Shown in pieces: positions 33,873 through 45,100 of a stretch of 64,000 nucleotides of DNA. The DNA comes from Polyporus tsugae (Eukaryota; Basidiomycota; Agaricomycetes; Polyporales; Polyporaceae). The notes under the pieces were generated by a model. It searched no databases. It was not told the origin of the DNA and was given only the letters and a program-made list of their open reading frames with translations. Where the stretch lies: NCBI GenBank assembly GCA_024305745.1, contig JAHRBS010000010.1, forward strand, positions 1,929,501 to 1,993,500, written 5' to 3'. Both the position numbers and the translations under genes were made by a program. Within the stretch, counting starts at the first letter, position 1; the number at the start of each line of letters is the position of its first letter.

Positions 33873-35747
33873 ATGTCTTCCCGCCACAGCGACTCCCTTA
33901 CAGGGAACTACGCCCGGTAAGTGTGGCGAGTGATTAATTACCCCTCGTTCCGCCGTTTATTCTATCGCATGCATTGTATTCGGTGCTGTTGACGTGTGTT
34001 CTGATGTTTCGCATCATTCGCTTCTTGTTCGGCAATGGGGAAATGTGTTTTCTGACCTCTCGCCACAATCCCTATATGTAGCCTGTCTCTCGCGAACTTC
34101 AATCAAAGTCCCCGCCGCAACCCCATGAGGCACGAAACATACCAAACTTTCCGGGACACGCTCTCGCCACAATCGAACTCGTCCAACTCTCCCGCCACGC
34201 ACCCGAGATCCATCGCGCCGCCAAAGTAAGCATTCATCCGCGAGCCTGCCGTTCTCGAAGCTTATAGTACGATTCCAACTGCAGTGCTTTCTCGAAAACG
34301 ACACGTGTTTATGGCACGAAATCGGCTCAACTTCCGCTGTCAGTTTATGAGCTCCCAACCGCCACATTCATGTGGGCCCGCTGGGATCCGCGTGGCGACT
34401 CGGAGTCCGAGTCCCGCATATTTGTGAGGTACCGCAGCCAAACGAGCGACACGGACTCAAACTCCACGTACTCGACTTCCACATACTCTCGGCCCCATTC
34501 GCCAGCCTCACACATGTAAGTGCCCGCAACCCATCAAGGCTGGCGCGATATCTTACGCCTGTGCAGGATGGCTTCTTCTCATTCTTCCCCCACCTCAACG
34601 CCACCTCCTCTCCCCTACTCTCGTAAACGCAGTTCCTCGGCGGAATCGGAGTGAGTCCATTTTATTTAGAGCTGACGCCATAGTTCTCATACTGAAGTAT
34701 GCAGTCACCACGATTCAGCTCCTACCAGTCCTTCGGATAGGCTCCTCAAGTTGCCCAGGTGAGATGGAAATCCTCCAGACCACCATTTTAAAGTTACTGA
34801 GCCTCTGGTCCCAGGATTTCTCACAACAATGCGCCCAACAGGGCCATTTCGGCCTACGGCGCCACGCCGAACGTCCCGCCCGTATGTACGAGTTACTCCG
34901 CGCGGTTGGCAGACAAAGAGACGACGAGAGTGTATCACCCAACGTCCGGCGCCCATTCGGACTCGAGCGATGTCGAGTTACGCCCGGCCACCTTCTTCTA
35001 CCCGGCCCATCAATCAAATTCGTCCCGCGGTGGTGGCGCGATGGTTCCTCGATCATTTGCGTCTACCGCAGCTACAGCGTCTGCGCCCCCAGCGCAGAGC
35101 CAGCAGGAAGAAGAAGAGGAGGATGAGGAGGAGGAAGAGGAGGCTGACGACATGAAGAACGTGTGGATCAAGTATACCTACCCGTCTCCGGAGCTCTCTG
35201 CAGGACCAGAATTCCATTGCGTCTGGCAAGAGAGGCTCCGCGATGGCACTTCAAAACCCTGCGGGTATCGCTCGAAGAAACACCTCGTCAAGCGGCACAT
35301 TGAATCGAAGCATCTTCAGCTCAGGTGCGCCGCCGCTCAACCGGCGATCCTCCGTTGGTCTCCGAACACGAGCGCTGATGCTCTGTCCTCCGCATGTCCT
35401 AGACCGTGCAAGTGCAAGTACTGCGGGAAAGGTTTTTCCCAAAAGAGCAACCTCGACACCCACCTCAACACGCAGTACGTCGTATTCGGCCGCTCGGTGT
35501 GCGTTTCAGCTGCATCTTCTGACTAACCCGTTCGCGCCATAGCACGGGTGACGCCCCACACAAATGCCACTACTGCGACGAGCACTTCAAGGACCCGGCA
35601 CGCAGGCATCGTCACATGATCCAGGTGCACCAGCATCGCTCATCGCGGACGAAGAAGGGCAGGGTGGGCATTGATGTCCGCGCGGGGTCCTCTACGGAGG
35701 TCTCGGAGCATAACATTGAAGACCTTAACACACCTCCGCCGGCATGA
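33873..35747 (+). CDS. C2H2 zinc-finger transcription factor, 447 residues, 8 exons
   Basis: Exons 33873-33916, 34082-34225, 34285-34515, 34567-34650, 34705-34758, 34815-35324, 35403-35474 and 35543-35747 sum to 1,344 nt in one intact frame. The N-terminal two-thirds are Ser/Thr/Pro-rich and disordered, with an acidic run (QQEEEEEDEEEEEEADD, about 285-300) that could be an activation region. Three C-terminal fingers follow: an atypical first one (FHCVWQERLRDGTSKPCGYR, then HLVKRHIESKH; Cys-x13-Cys spacing), a canonical CKYCGKGFSQKSNLDTHLNT with H, and CHYCDEHFKDPARRHRHMIQ with VH. The linker between fingers two and three (HTGDAPHKC) is the classic TGEKP-type form. The first intron (165 nt) is about three times the local norm and directly follows 15 codons. 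A nuclear DNA-binding regulator is likely; targets are unknown. Confidence 0.88.
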
Positions 35748-36291
35748 TAGGGGGAGGGTGCCGCTGATACTCCTGCCCGGGGTTGCGCTGGATATCCACC
35801 CACATCTTCAGGAAGCTATCTGCTTCGACTTCGACTTCATTTCAATCACCGTATTCTTCGCGATTTTGCACTGCTGTGTTGATATCTGTCCATCGTATGC
35901 TTCTCCCGTGGTCTGTGTATTTCGAGCATCATCCCATATTGTATCGTTATTTTCCTGTGCGGTCGTTAGTGTGTGCTAGTGTTGGTTTCCTTTGCCGCAC
36001 CTTGTAAATAGTACCGTCGATATGCATGCTTAGTTTTGTACTTAAGGTCGTGGTTGTCGGTAACCCTGTTTGTATCATAGCATATATATATATATATCCT
36101 GTATGGGTTTTTATGGGGACCGGTGGATCATAATGCCGGAGGAGGATGTGAGTGCACTTTGAAGATGCCGGGACGATGACGTAATAAGGCTCTGGGCGCG
36201 GGCGCCTCGATGACCGCTTGGGCGTCAAGGAAGGCCCGGTGAGCGTCGGAGCGAGTTCGCGTTCCTCTCCCTCATGTTCTTCCCATCCACA
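35748..36291. other. Gap between C2H2 gene and MIX23/Cid2 gene
   Basis: This is about 540 bp holding the C2H2 3' UTR and the next gene's promoter. An (AT)n microsatellite lies at about 36081-36098. No gene was seen. Confidence 0.6.
36081..36098. repeat. (AT)n microsatellite
   Basis: A run of alternating AT of about 18 bp in the 3' flank of the C2H2 gene. Confidence 0.85.
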
Positions 36292-37127
36292 ATGCCGTCC
36301 AAGCAGCCTCAGCTGGGCAGTCTCGCGATCCAAGCACCAACATTGACCCCGAAAACCGTTCACGTATCCTCATCAACATGCCATGATGTCTCCGTGTTCA
36401 AGGGTGAGTTCTATCAGCGATGCCGTTCGCACCTCTCCGGACCCTGACCTCCTGACCCACGCCATGGAATCTTCCATTGCCTGCGACGGTCGGGCCAGAG
36501 CTCATGAGCCAGTACAGAAAACTCGACGACGGCATCAACATGCGACTCAACCGCACAACCGCACAATACCGCGACCGCGAACGGTCCGGCCTGGGAGGCA
36601 AGGGCAACATCGAGGACCAGGCTTGCGCGCATGTGTGGAAGGAATTCATTGGTGCGCTTCCGTCAATGCTAGCCCGCCGATCCGATATACCGACCGTCTG
36701 GTGATAAGCCAACTGGTCTCGCCGGAAGGAGCTCGTCAACTATTGCGTAGGCGTCCTGGACCAATCTGTGGAGGAAAAGCAGCGGTCGTTACAGGACGCC
36801 GGAGATGATGTCTCGGCACAGCGTAAAGCTCGTGGCGCCCTATATGCCGAGGAGGTGAAGGTAAGTTACGCCGTCCTGGATCCGCTGCACGACCCTGCTG
36901 ACGGATGCGCGGAAACTAGCGCAACCAGATACGCAACGAATTGTTCGTCGAGAATATCGTGCGCAAACGCACATTCGACGGTACGTAACCCTGCTCTACC
37001 CTGACTGACGCCGACTATAAATCCAGACGGGTCATGCACAGCGTTCCGGTCGCGGTGTCGATACTTCGAACCACCGCCATCCGATACCGAAGCGCGGAAG
37101 TGGTGGGAGTCGTGGGACTCCGTATGA
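36292..37127 (+). CDS. MIX23 / caffeine-induced death protein 2 (Cid2) family protein, 192 residues
   Basis: Five exons (36292-36403, 36499-36651, 36709-36860, 36920-36980, 37027-37127) sum to 579 nt in one frame. The short N-terminus (MPSKQPQLGSLAIQAP) leads to STCHDVSVFKELMSQYRKLD with DGINMRLNRT, then CAHVWKEFIANW, the helical RKELVNYCVGVLDQSVEEKQ, RKARGALYAEEVKRNQIRNE with LFVENIVRKRTF, and the end FRSRCRYFEPP...ARKWWESWDSV. This order of helices, with 'RNEL-VE-IVRKR--FRSRCRYF', matches the MIX23/Cid2 family. Family members act in mitochondrial intermembrane-space import (yeast Mix23), and loss of fission yeast Cid2 alters caffeine sensitivity; which role applies here is not shown. No twin CX9C motif is evident. 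Family call by motif memory. Confidence 0.75.
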
Positions 37128-38648
37128 GTATGTCTCTCTAGTGTCTCTCGGTATCCCGTCCGCCGGAACCAACCTCAAATCATTATCGTGCTTCTCGTGT
37201 TCCAAGGGGACCACACAGGATCATGGTCCCTCGCGATGGAAGGATCATCGGCTTCTGAGGTGATGGGACGAGACGGACAGGGTGGGTTCCGCCGATGGAC
37301 GTGCTACCTGTGCGTCTAAGGAGGGATTCTTGGAGATTCTTGGGCGGGCGGTGGTATCCACGCGCTGCACCCAGAGATGCAGTGCGTATTTCTTTGAAGC
37401 ACCTGAGCTATGGTGGTCGTGGTGTAATAGGCCCCAAGCCGTCTGTTATTATCCACAGGGGTGATTGAACAATATGTAACGTGCAGGAGTGTCGGGGGAC
37501 GCGTCCAATCTGCGAATCCGTTCTGGCGTCGAAGGTTCTGCTCCAGAACGTCTGGTGCATTTCGGAGTCGGCTAAGGGTGCCGTGACAGAGGTAACGGAG
37601 GTCATAGCTAATGACTAGTCTGCTTGTAGAGCCACGTACTCACGCCGATCCAAAGTACAAGCTGCTAGCAGATGCATGCTCTAAAGCAAAAGACCAGAGG
37701 CAATATGATCATCAAGCAATCCGGGAGGCAATGTCAACGACATGTGAAGAGCGCACGAGGCTTGCAGCCAAGGGACAGCAGTTAGACCTCGCCAAATGTA
37801 TGCTGCTAGGGCTGGACGCGACGAGCATTGCGGGAACGGGCTAGGGGAAGACTCTCTCGTTTTTACTCCGTTTATTTGTGCCAGACTCATAAGGCAGAAC
37901 AGACATTCTTTCCACCTCCACCTCCGCTCAATAATGCCCTCGAGGCAGATCAAGGATGATGCTTGCGGCTTCTTTGTGCAAGTTGTGGGGCATGGCTAAG
38001 GAAAACAGGCAGAGCGATTCCGGAAGATGAACCTGAAGGCATCCCCCATGAGAATAAACCTGCAAACTGCCAGGAGATCATTCAAGGAGTGTAGTACGCG
38101 GTGATGGGCCTCTCGCCTGTCTGCGCGAGGACACTACCGTCTTCCCGGTGCCACCTGCAATTCGTCACGCGCTGCGCGTTGTCACTCTGCTTTCCTTGCC
38201 CAAGAGTCCACACAAACGGCCGCGCGCCGTTGTATGCCCAATATACGTCGCGCGCCGTGCAAGTCAGCGGCCGACGTTGAGGCTGAGGCCTCTCGCCTGA
38301 ACGCTCAACCCGCCCCCGGCCAGCTTGAACCGAAAAAGTACAGTACTATCATTACGTGCGTGACACGGGATATCCACCTACTAACTAGCATACAACGCGT
38401 AAGCAGGACTAAACGTAAAGGTCGTACAGACAAAGCACTGAGAGCAGGAGAGGTAGGGGGAGGGATGGGGAATAAGTAGTAGGGTCAGGGATACGTACAT
38501 CGACGGCACCATCAAACGAGGAACGTACAGTAACAGAACCACGTCCACAGCAGACGACCCCGGTCACAGACGAGTCGAAAATGAAATGACGAAGGAATGA
38601 TACATAGATACTCCACCTCGATAGAGCTCATCGAGCAATACGCGTTGC
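37128..38648. other. 1.5-kb gap; no gene I can support
   Basis: This lies between the Cid2-like gene and the convergent stomatin gene. Short frames at 37611-37844 and 38234-38479 have ATG starts but no recognisable motif or splice partner. A 12-base word GGCCTCTCGCCT occurs at about 38106 and about 38287. No RNA gene was noticed. Confidence 0.45.
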
Positions 38649-40154
38649 TCAGAGGTGCTCCACACTGCTGAGGATGCCGGAGCGAGACACCGCGCCGCTC
38701 AGACCCTCCCCGCTCTCCATCTGGGCAATGTTCGCGCCAGAGCCAGACGTGCCCACTTGGCCCGCGATCGGACCAATGACGTCGCTCTGGAGGTGCATCG
38801 GCACGAACACGACCTTGCTGCTCGCGGTCTTCGCCATCACCTGGAGCGCCTCAAGCTGCCGGATCTGCATCGCGGCGGGGCTCGCGAGGATGTCCGCGGC
38901 CTGGCGCATGAGGCGCGCGGCGTCGACCTCGGCGCGCGCGGCGATGACCTTCGACTCCCCAATGCGCTTCTGCTGCGCGGCCGACGACAGCGACGCGGAG
39001 ACCTCGGGCGAGAAGATGATGTCCTTGATGAGGATGCCCTCGATCGCGACGCCCCACTTGTCCGCGACGTCGCCGACGATCTCCGCGATCTCGAACGCGA
39101 TCGCCTCGCGCTCGGTCACGACGGACTGCACCATGCGCGCGCCGACGACGTGCCGGAGGGTGGTTTGCGCCCGCTCGATGAGCGCTTGACGGAGGTCAGA
39201 GATGCCGAAGGCGGCGCGGTACGGGCTAGTGATCTGGAAATAGATGACAGAGTCGCTACGAGTGGGAATCTGTGAATAAATGCGTGAGATACGTGTGGGG
39301 GAGGGGGGACGCACATCTCGACGTCGACATTGTCGCGGGTGATGACCTTCTGCCGGCCGATGGGGCTGATTTGGATCTTCACGTCGACGATACGGAGAGA
39401 CTCGGTGCAGACGTTCACTTGAACGAGACCAGGATCCACGGACTTGTAGAACTGGCCGAAGCGTGAGACGAGACCCACCGAACCTAGAAGGATCCCAAAA
39501 CGCGTGAGACCGCCCACTCCAACATGCATGTGCAGAGTGCGCTCAACGTACCTTGGTAAACCTCGCGGAAGGGGTTGGGGCAAGGACAGCAGGGAACGGC
39601 GCCGAAGAGACCGATGCAGCTTCCGAACGCTTGGAGCATGGAACCGTATATGCCATGGGTAACCTGGAAGCGATTTGAGCCTGGCTGGGCCACGATGCGT
39701 TCATGGACACGGCAAAGCACATACCTCGCCTGTTCCAAGGTCCTGGGCATAGGAGGGCTGGAGAGTAAAGAGGAATAGGGCACCGAGAATGAGAATCGGG
39801 CTAAGCAACTAAGGGCGTGGAAGAAGAGTGGGCGTACCTGCATCTCGCTGCGCTTGAGTGGCTGGACCTTTATGACATGCTCTCCATTAGACCTCAACGC
39901 CTTGCTGGGACCAGCAACGTGGGAGTCGTCGGTGACTGGAGCGTTATGGGTGGACATGGCGGTGAGCACGAGCGCAAGGATAGATGGTGGGAGAGGGAGA
40001 GCAAGAAGGGAGGAGGAAGGACACAGCCATTGAGGAGGATGGTATGGAAATAGAGAAAAGGAGCGAGCGGCTCACCATTGGGGGCGTCATGATCGACCAC
40101 GCGAGAGGAAGTGCTGGGCGTGGAGGCGCGGTACTTGGTGTCGAGGTTGCTCAT
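38649..40154 (-). CDS. Stomatin-family SPFH/band-7 membrane protein
   Basis: This is a predicted monotopic membrane scaffold that oligomerises in sterol-rich membranes (plasma membrane, endosome or mitochondrion). The ATG at 40154 gives MSNLDTKYRASTPSTSSRVV; an intron after DAPN joins to TDDSHVAGPSKALRSNGEHV with KVQPLKRSEMQ. The hydrophobic hairpin FGSCIGLFGAVPCCPCPNPF, rich in Cys, suggests palmitoylation and membrane insertion. The SPFH core is LVSRFGQFYKSVDPGLVQVN, then RIVDVKIQISPIGRQKVITR with DNVDV, VIYFQITSPYRAAFGISDLR, TLRHVVGARMVQSVVTEREA and GILIKDIIFSPEVSASLSSA. A coiled-coil Ala/Arg/Glu helix (ESKVIAARAEVDAARLMRQA) and a Gly/Ser tail ending SSVEHL follow. All hallmark regions are present. 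A close ER or plasma-membrane subtype cannot be fixed by eye. Confidence 0.92.
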
Positions 40155-42110
40155 AGCGATTGCCTGAGAAGGGGAATGGGGCATGTGCAACCTGCTGGGA
40201 GTACGCTCAGGAGGCCTCTGGACTCTGGAGCGAGCGGAGCTTGTCAATGGGGGTAGTTGGTCTTATAGGGCGAGGGTGAGAGCGCGACAAGTCAGGTGGA
40301 GCGTTGCGCAGCGAGTGCTTGTCTGAGCTCGAGACAGGTTCTTCTGCCCGCAACAGACGTCGAGAGAATGCCCGGACCCTGTCTGAACCGATAATATATG
40401 CCCGCCCATGATCAGTTCACGCCGTCCGCAGCAAGGCTGTGCCTGGATCTCATCCACGGTCCTCCGACTCTCTCGGACTTGCAACGTCACGCCAGACTGT
40501 CTGTACACCATTTCAAAGGAGCTTTGTACACCTTTTCATGTTCATCACCATTGACGATACGTTGGAGAAACACTCTGCCGCACAGACACACTCAGACAGC
40601 CCGCCGCCCAGCCTGGGAGATGTCAATATTGGCGCGGCTGCGAAGCCGGTACTGTATTACTAGCTAGGCCCCTTCAAGATCATGACAGCTCCTTCCGACC
40701 CCACCCGTGCCTGCAACACACATAGCTGCAACAACAAGAGATGGCTATCTGACAGCAACGCGTCCAACCCGCTGCGCAATGGCCGGCACTGGAGTTACTG
40801 ACTTGTAGCAGGTATAAGTATGGTACCGCCGGCCATGCGCCAAGGCCCATAAGCAAGTCCGCCGTCCAATCGCCAAGACTAGTAAGGCGCGGTAACCCTT
40901 TTGGCTCTTTCGAATGCTATACATACGCGTCTTGCGGCGACTTGACTGGCGAGAACTGTGGTCACGATCCACTCCACGGCACCCCATCCCATAGCCAACG
41001 CGTCCAATGCAAACTAGCTGCCAGTATTTGCTGCATATCATGTAATAACGGCGATAGCCAGTATGGTAAGGTCTCTGCATCTCTCTGCCGCCCACCACCT
41101 TCCCGTTTCCGTTTCGCACAGGATTCAGCGCACTTATGTAGACCAGCGGCGCACAACGAACACTGTTCTATCTGGTGAATACTAGTAGCACAACTACCGC
41201 TCTTCTGACGGTAGGGCCGCAGTCCATTATGCCACGGCCCATGGCAAGGTCCTTGGGATCCGGCACTGTCGGGCAGCTTTGCGATCTCTAAAGAACGTTC
41301 CAAACGTTTCAAAGACGTTATACATACGACCCGGCGAGCGATCCGCTCAACCGACTGCGCGCGCAGCGCCGTATTGGTAGGCGTTGGAACAATGGAAGGA
41401 AGAACGGTCCGAAGAGGTCAGACCACACACCTCTGGCGCACTACAATCGAGAACTACACATGGACTTCTCGACGCCGTCGCGGCCAGGCAACGGCCAGGG
41501 GACATTCAACTACAGACCCAGGACGACTCGGGTTGCACCGTCGCAGCCCGACTCATCCTTCATTCCCCCCTGTACACAACCGCAATCCTCGATCAAGCCA
41601 ACGAATTGCACGCAGGCTTGAGAGCAACGAGAGAGGAGAGAATGAACAACTCTATAATATACAGTAGTGGTACCAAATCAGCTCGAACAATAGACAGCGA
41701 CAGGCAACACAGGGACTACCTGCGCAAGACGCTAAACCACAGACGAGGACGAGGACGCAATAATAGGATACACGGAACGAGGCTCGCACAGAACATGCCC
41801 TATAGCTAGCAGAGGAATATATAAGAAACACGGGAGACGACACGACTGCACGGCAATGCAAAGATAGGATATACGAGAAGTGAGCGCCAGACGAGGGTCG
41901 ACGAGGACGGAGAGGGCCCAGCCGAGATCGAGGATGGGTAGGATAAAATAAGGGAGAGAGAGAAGAAATAAATGCGCGAGAGCACTGGAGGGTAGGATAA
42001 GGATGCGTACAGTAACTACGTGTGCACTACATACATTGCCTGGAATCTAGATAAACCAACACCACACCCCATGCGATAAGCACCATACGCCGACACGACA
42101 CGACAATCCC
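40155..42110. other. 2-kb intergenic region; no gene I can support
   Basis: This spans the stomatin 5' flank to the 3' flank of the RasGAP gene. TATAAGA-like sequence (minus strand, about 40261-40268) lies about 110 bp upstream of the stomatin start. 41800-42060 is purine-rich with GAGA-type runs, as in a long 3' UTR. Small frames (for example 41374-41667 and 40745-41119) look like chance. Confidence 0.5.
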
Positions 42111-45100
42111 TCACTCGATCATCTTCATCACGAGCTCGGAGATCCACTGTATCATCTTCGTCGCGTTGCCACGGTTCAGAGCGAGGAACTGGAAGCTGTT
42201 CGCCAACCCTTGCATCCCCTGGTCTTCGAGCATGCTCAGGTGCTGTCGGCCGGGGCCCTTGGACACACCCTCGTCGACCGTGCTGAGCGTCGACGCCGAC
42301 CCGGCGCCGCCAAGTGTCCGGGAGCTCAGCGGCACCGAGCGTTCCATTTCGTGGGTGGCGACCCGGAAGACGTTCGAGATGGCAAGTAAGATGGCAGGAC
42401 TGTTCGAGACGCCGAACGTCTCCTTGATCTTGTCCTGCAAAGTCTCGTATCTGCGACTAAAGTAAGTATTCTGTTGAGACGAGAAACAAAAAAGCAGACA
42501 CTCACGCTACCCCTATAACCTCAGGCCAAGCGTCCGCAACGTCCGAAAGGATGCTGTACAAGATCGCGGACTCCGTATCGTCCACCTGGGCTGTCTGGAG
42601 CATCGCAATGACGAATGACATCACGAGCAACGCCGTATTGCTATCCGCGTAGCTGATCAGCCCGTATGGCAGCTTGTTTACGGGGTCCTCGTCGTCCGTC
42701 GACACCAGTGACTCCTCTGATAGCCACGACGGGTCGACGTTCGCCTCCTCCAACAGACGCTTGAAGCCGCGGACCTTCGTGGACATCGGGATTAGAGCGA
42801 GCACATAGCCTAGGACGTCCTGACAGATCGCCGCCCCTGGGCCATCGTCAGCGTGTTCGACTTCGACACAAGACCGCACGGTGATGCTGAGGAGGCTGCG
42901 GAGCGCTCCTTCAGCCGCATCGCACAGATGTGGGTGCCTGACGCCCTTGAAGATCGTCGCAGCTAGAGAGAACGAGAAGCTCGTGTCGAAGGAGAGGCCT
43001 AGAAGGTGGTCGAGCTGGCACGCGATGTCCTCGAGGGCGACCCGACCTTCCAGAAGCGTAGTGGTGACGCCACGCTCCTTGAAATGGCCGTGCTCTGCCA
43101 TGTTCTCGACGGTAACGCGGAGCAGACGGATAGCTTCGACGTATAGGGCCATGTGGCTGGACTGGAGAAGAGCGATGGCGAGCCAGAACAGTTGCGCCAT
43201 GTAACGAGAGTTGCCATTTGTCGCAGGAACAACGTTGGTGATACAACGAAGCATGCTCACGACTGACGTCGTGTCCGTCTCACTAGCTTGAGACAACGCA
43301 GTCTTGAACGCGACGAGCATCTGATACAGCAGGTCATCGTCAACGTCAGACGTCGCAAGGACGCCAAGAGCGACGAAAGCTCGGCTCTGCACGGCCGGAG
43401 AAAGCTGGAACGCGGACGAAGTGATCAAGCTCATCCAACGAGCGCGCCAGACGTTGAGAAGCCCTGTGAACTAGTTAGCATTGTCTCGCTTTGCTGACGC
43501 TACGGTACATACCCTTGGTCCCAGAAATGGTCTCCATGATCCGCAACAACAACCTGGTGAGAGTCTCTAGGTCGTCGATCAAGGCCTTGGTACTCGGTGG
43601 GTCAAAGAGCACGTAGTCACTTGTTGGCGTGGGCTTGTTGAGGCCGAATAACCGCAGACCTTCGGGCTGGCAGCACTCGTCTAACACGACCTGGATCTCA
43701 GGACTCGCCGTTGCGTCGGTGAGCCGGAGGGAGTATAATGCGTGGAGCATGTGGGTGATGATCCCCCATACCGTACCGCGAACGTACAACTGTCCTGTGG
43801 CGGCGATGAGCGTGACCAAGTGCATTGTCTCCGGAACGAAGAATTGGCTCTGGACGGTGTTCTTCGCATTGTTGCTAACGACGAGGATGAGACGGGTGAG
43901 ACATGCGATCTCGTTCCAGTGGATATTCTCAGAAAGGTTTCTTGTGGGCTTGATGGATGTTTTGCCAATGACCTGACCATTAGGATTAGCGCATACAGCA
44001 TACAAAAACACTTTTGTAGGTTCGTACCTTTCGGACTCGAGCCAGGATGCGGCCACGTACATTGATGGAGCTCATTGTGGTCATGGTGTCCGCAATTTTC
44101 TCGCATCGTGAGGAACCCATTCCACCATCAACTGCAGCGCGCATGAGCTCATCCAGAACGATGTTGACCGTGTTGGACTCGAGCCTCCCAACTTCTGCCC
44201 AGATGCACTTCTGGACAAAGCTGTGCAACTGCAGAGGAAAGTTTGGTATGGTGGCCCCATTGGAGGCAAAAGCAACGACTTACCTCAACCTCACTAGTGG
44301 TTAAGTCGATAAGCATGCGGATGCAATCGCGGAAGCGAGTACCCGACGGCTCATAGAGCTTACTGGACGGGTCGGCGAATAGCGGCAAGTTCTTGATCCA
44401 CGGACCCAGGTATTGCAAGCAGTTGGCTCGCATGGGAATGTCCAACTTGGCGATATTCCCAGCTATCTCGGAGATGAAGTCCATCGTTAAATGCGGTGCG
44501 TGGCCAGCCAAACCTTCGCTGACGAGCACAAGGAAAGATCCAGGATGCCCGGTCGTGTAGACCCCCTTCGAAGGGACTGCTGGTCGGCCCTCGAAATCAA
44601 GGTATGTGCAGATGGCTGATAGCAACTCGAACGATGCTGTCCGAGGGTCTTCGTCGTCAGAACTGATCCCCACCAATGCGATGCGAAGGAGAGTAGTGAT
44701 GATGTTCGATAGCCTGTTGTGGCGCTCAGTAGACGGCAGGTACGTCGTCTGCATGAGCCCTTTCGCAGCTCGGATGGCCTGCAGTAATAATGCTGAATGC
44801 GCTTGTGACTGAAAAGCGAGGGTAGAGCGTACCTTGACAATGCTGTCCCGATGGGGAGAAGAGAAGTACATCGTAACACCTTGTCTAACCTTGCGGATGA
44901 TAAACTCGTGCGAGTCATGACCGGTGGAAACGTTGTAGACGTCGTTGATGTCGCTCAAAGGGATGATCTCTGTCGCCTTGCTAGAAAGCAAGTTGGAGAT
45001 TGGCAACGCCTTCGTTGTAGTGATCCGGATATGACTCTGAGCAATTCGCATGGTGACGGGGACTCGCATGGGATGCGCATGTCTCATTGTCACCTCTTGG

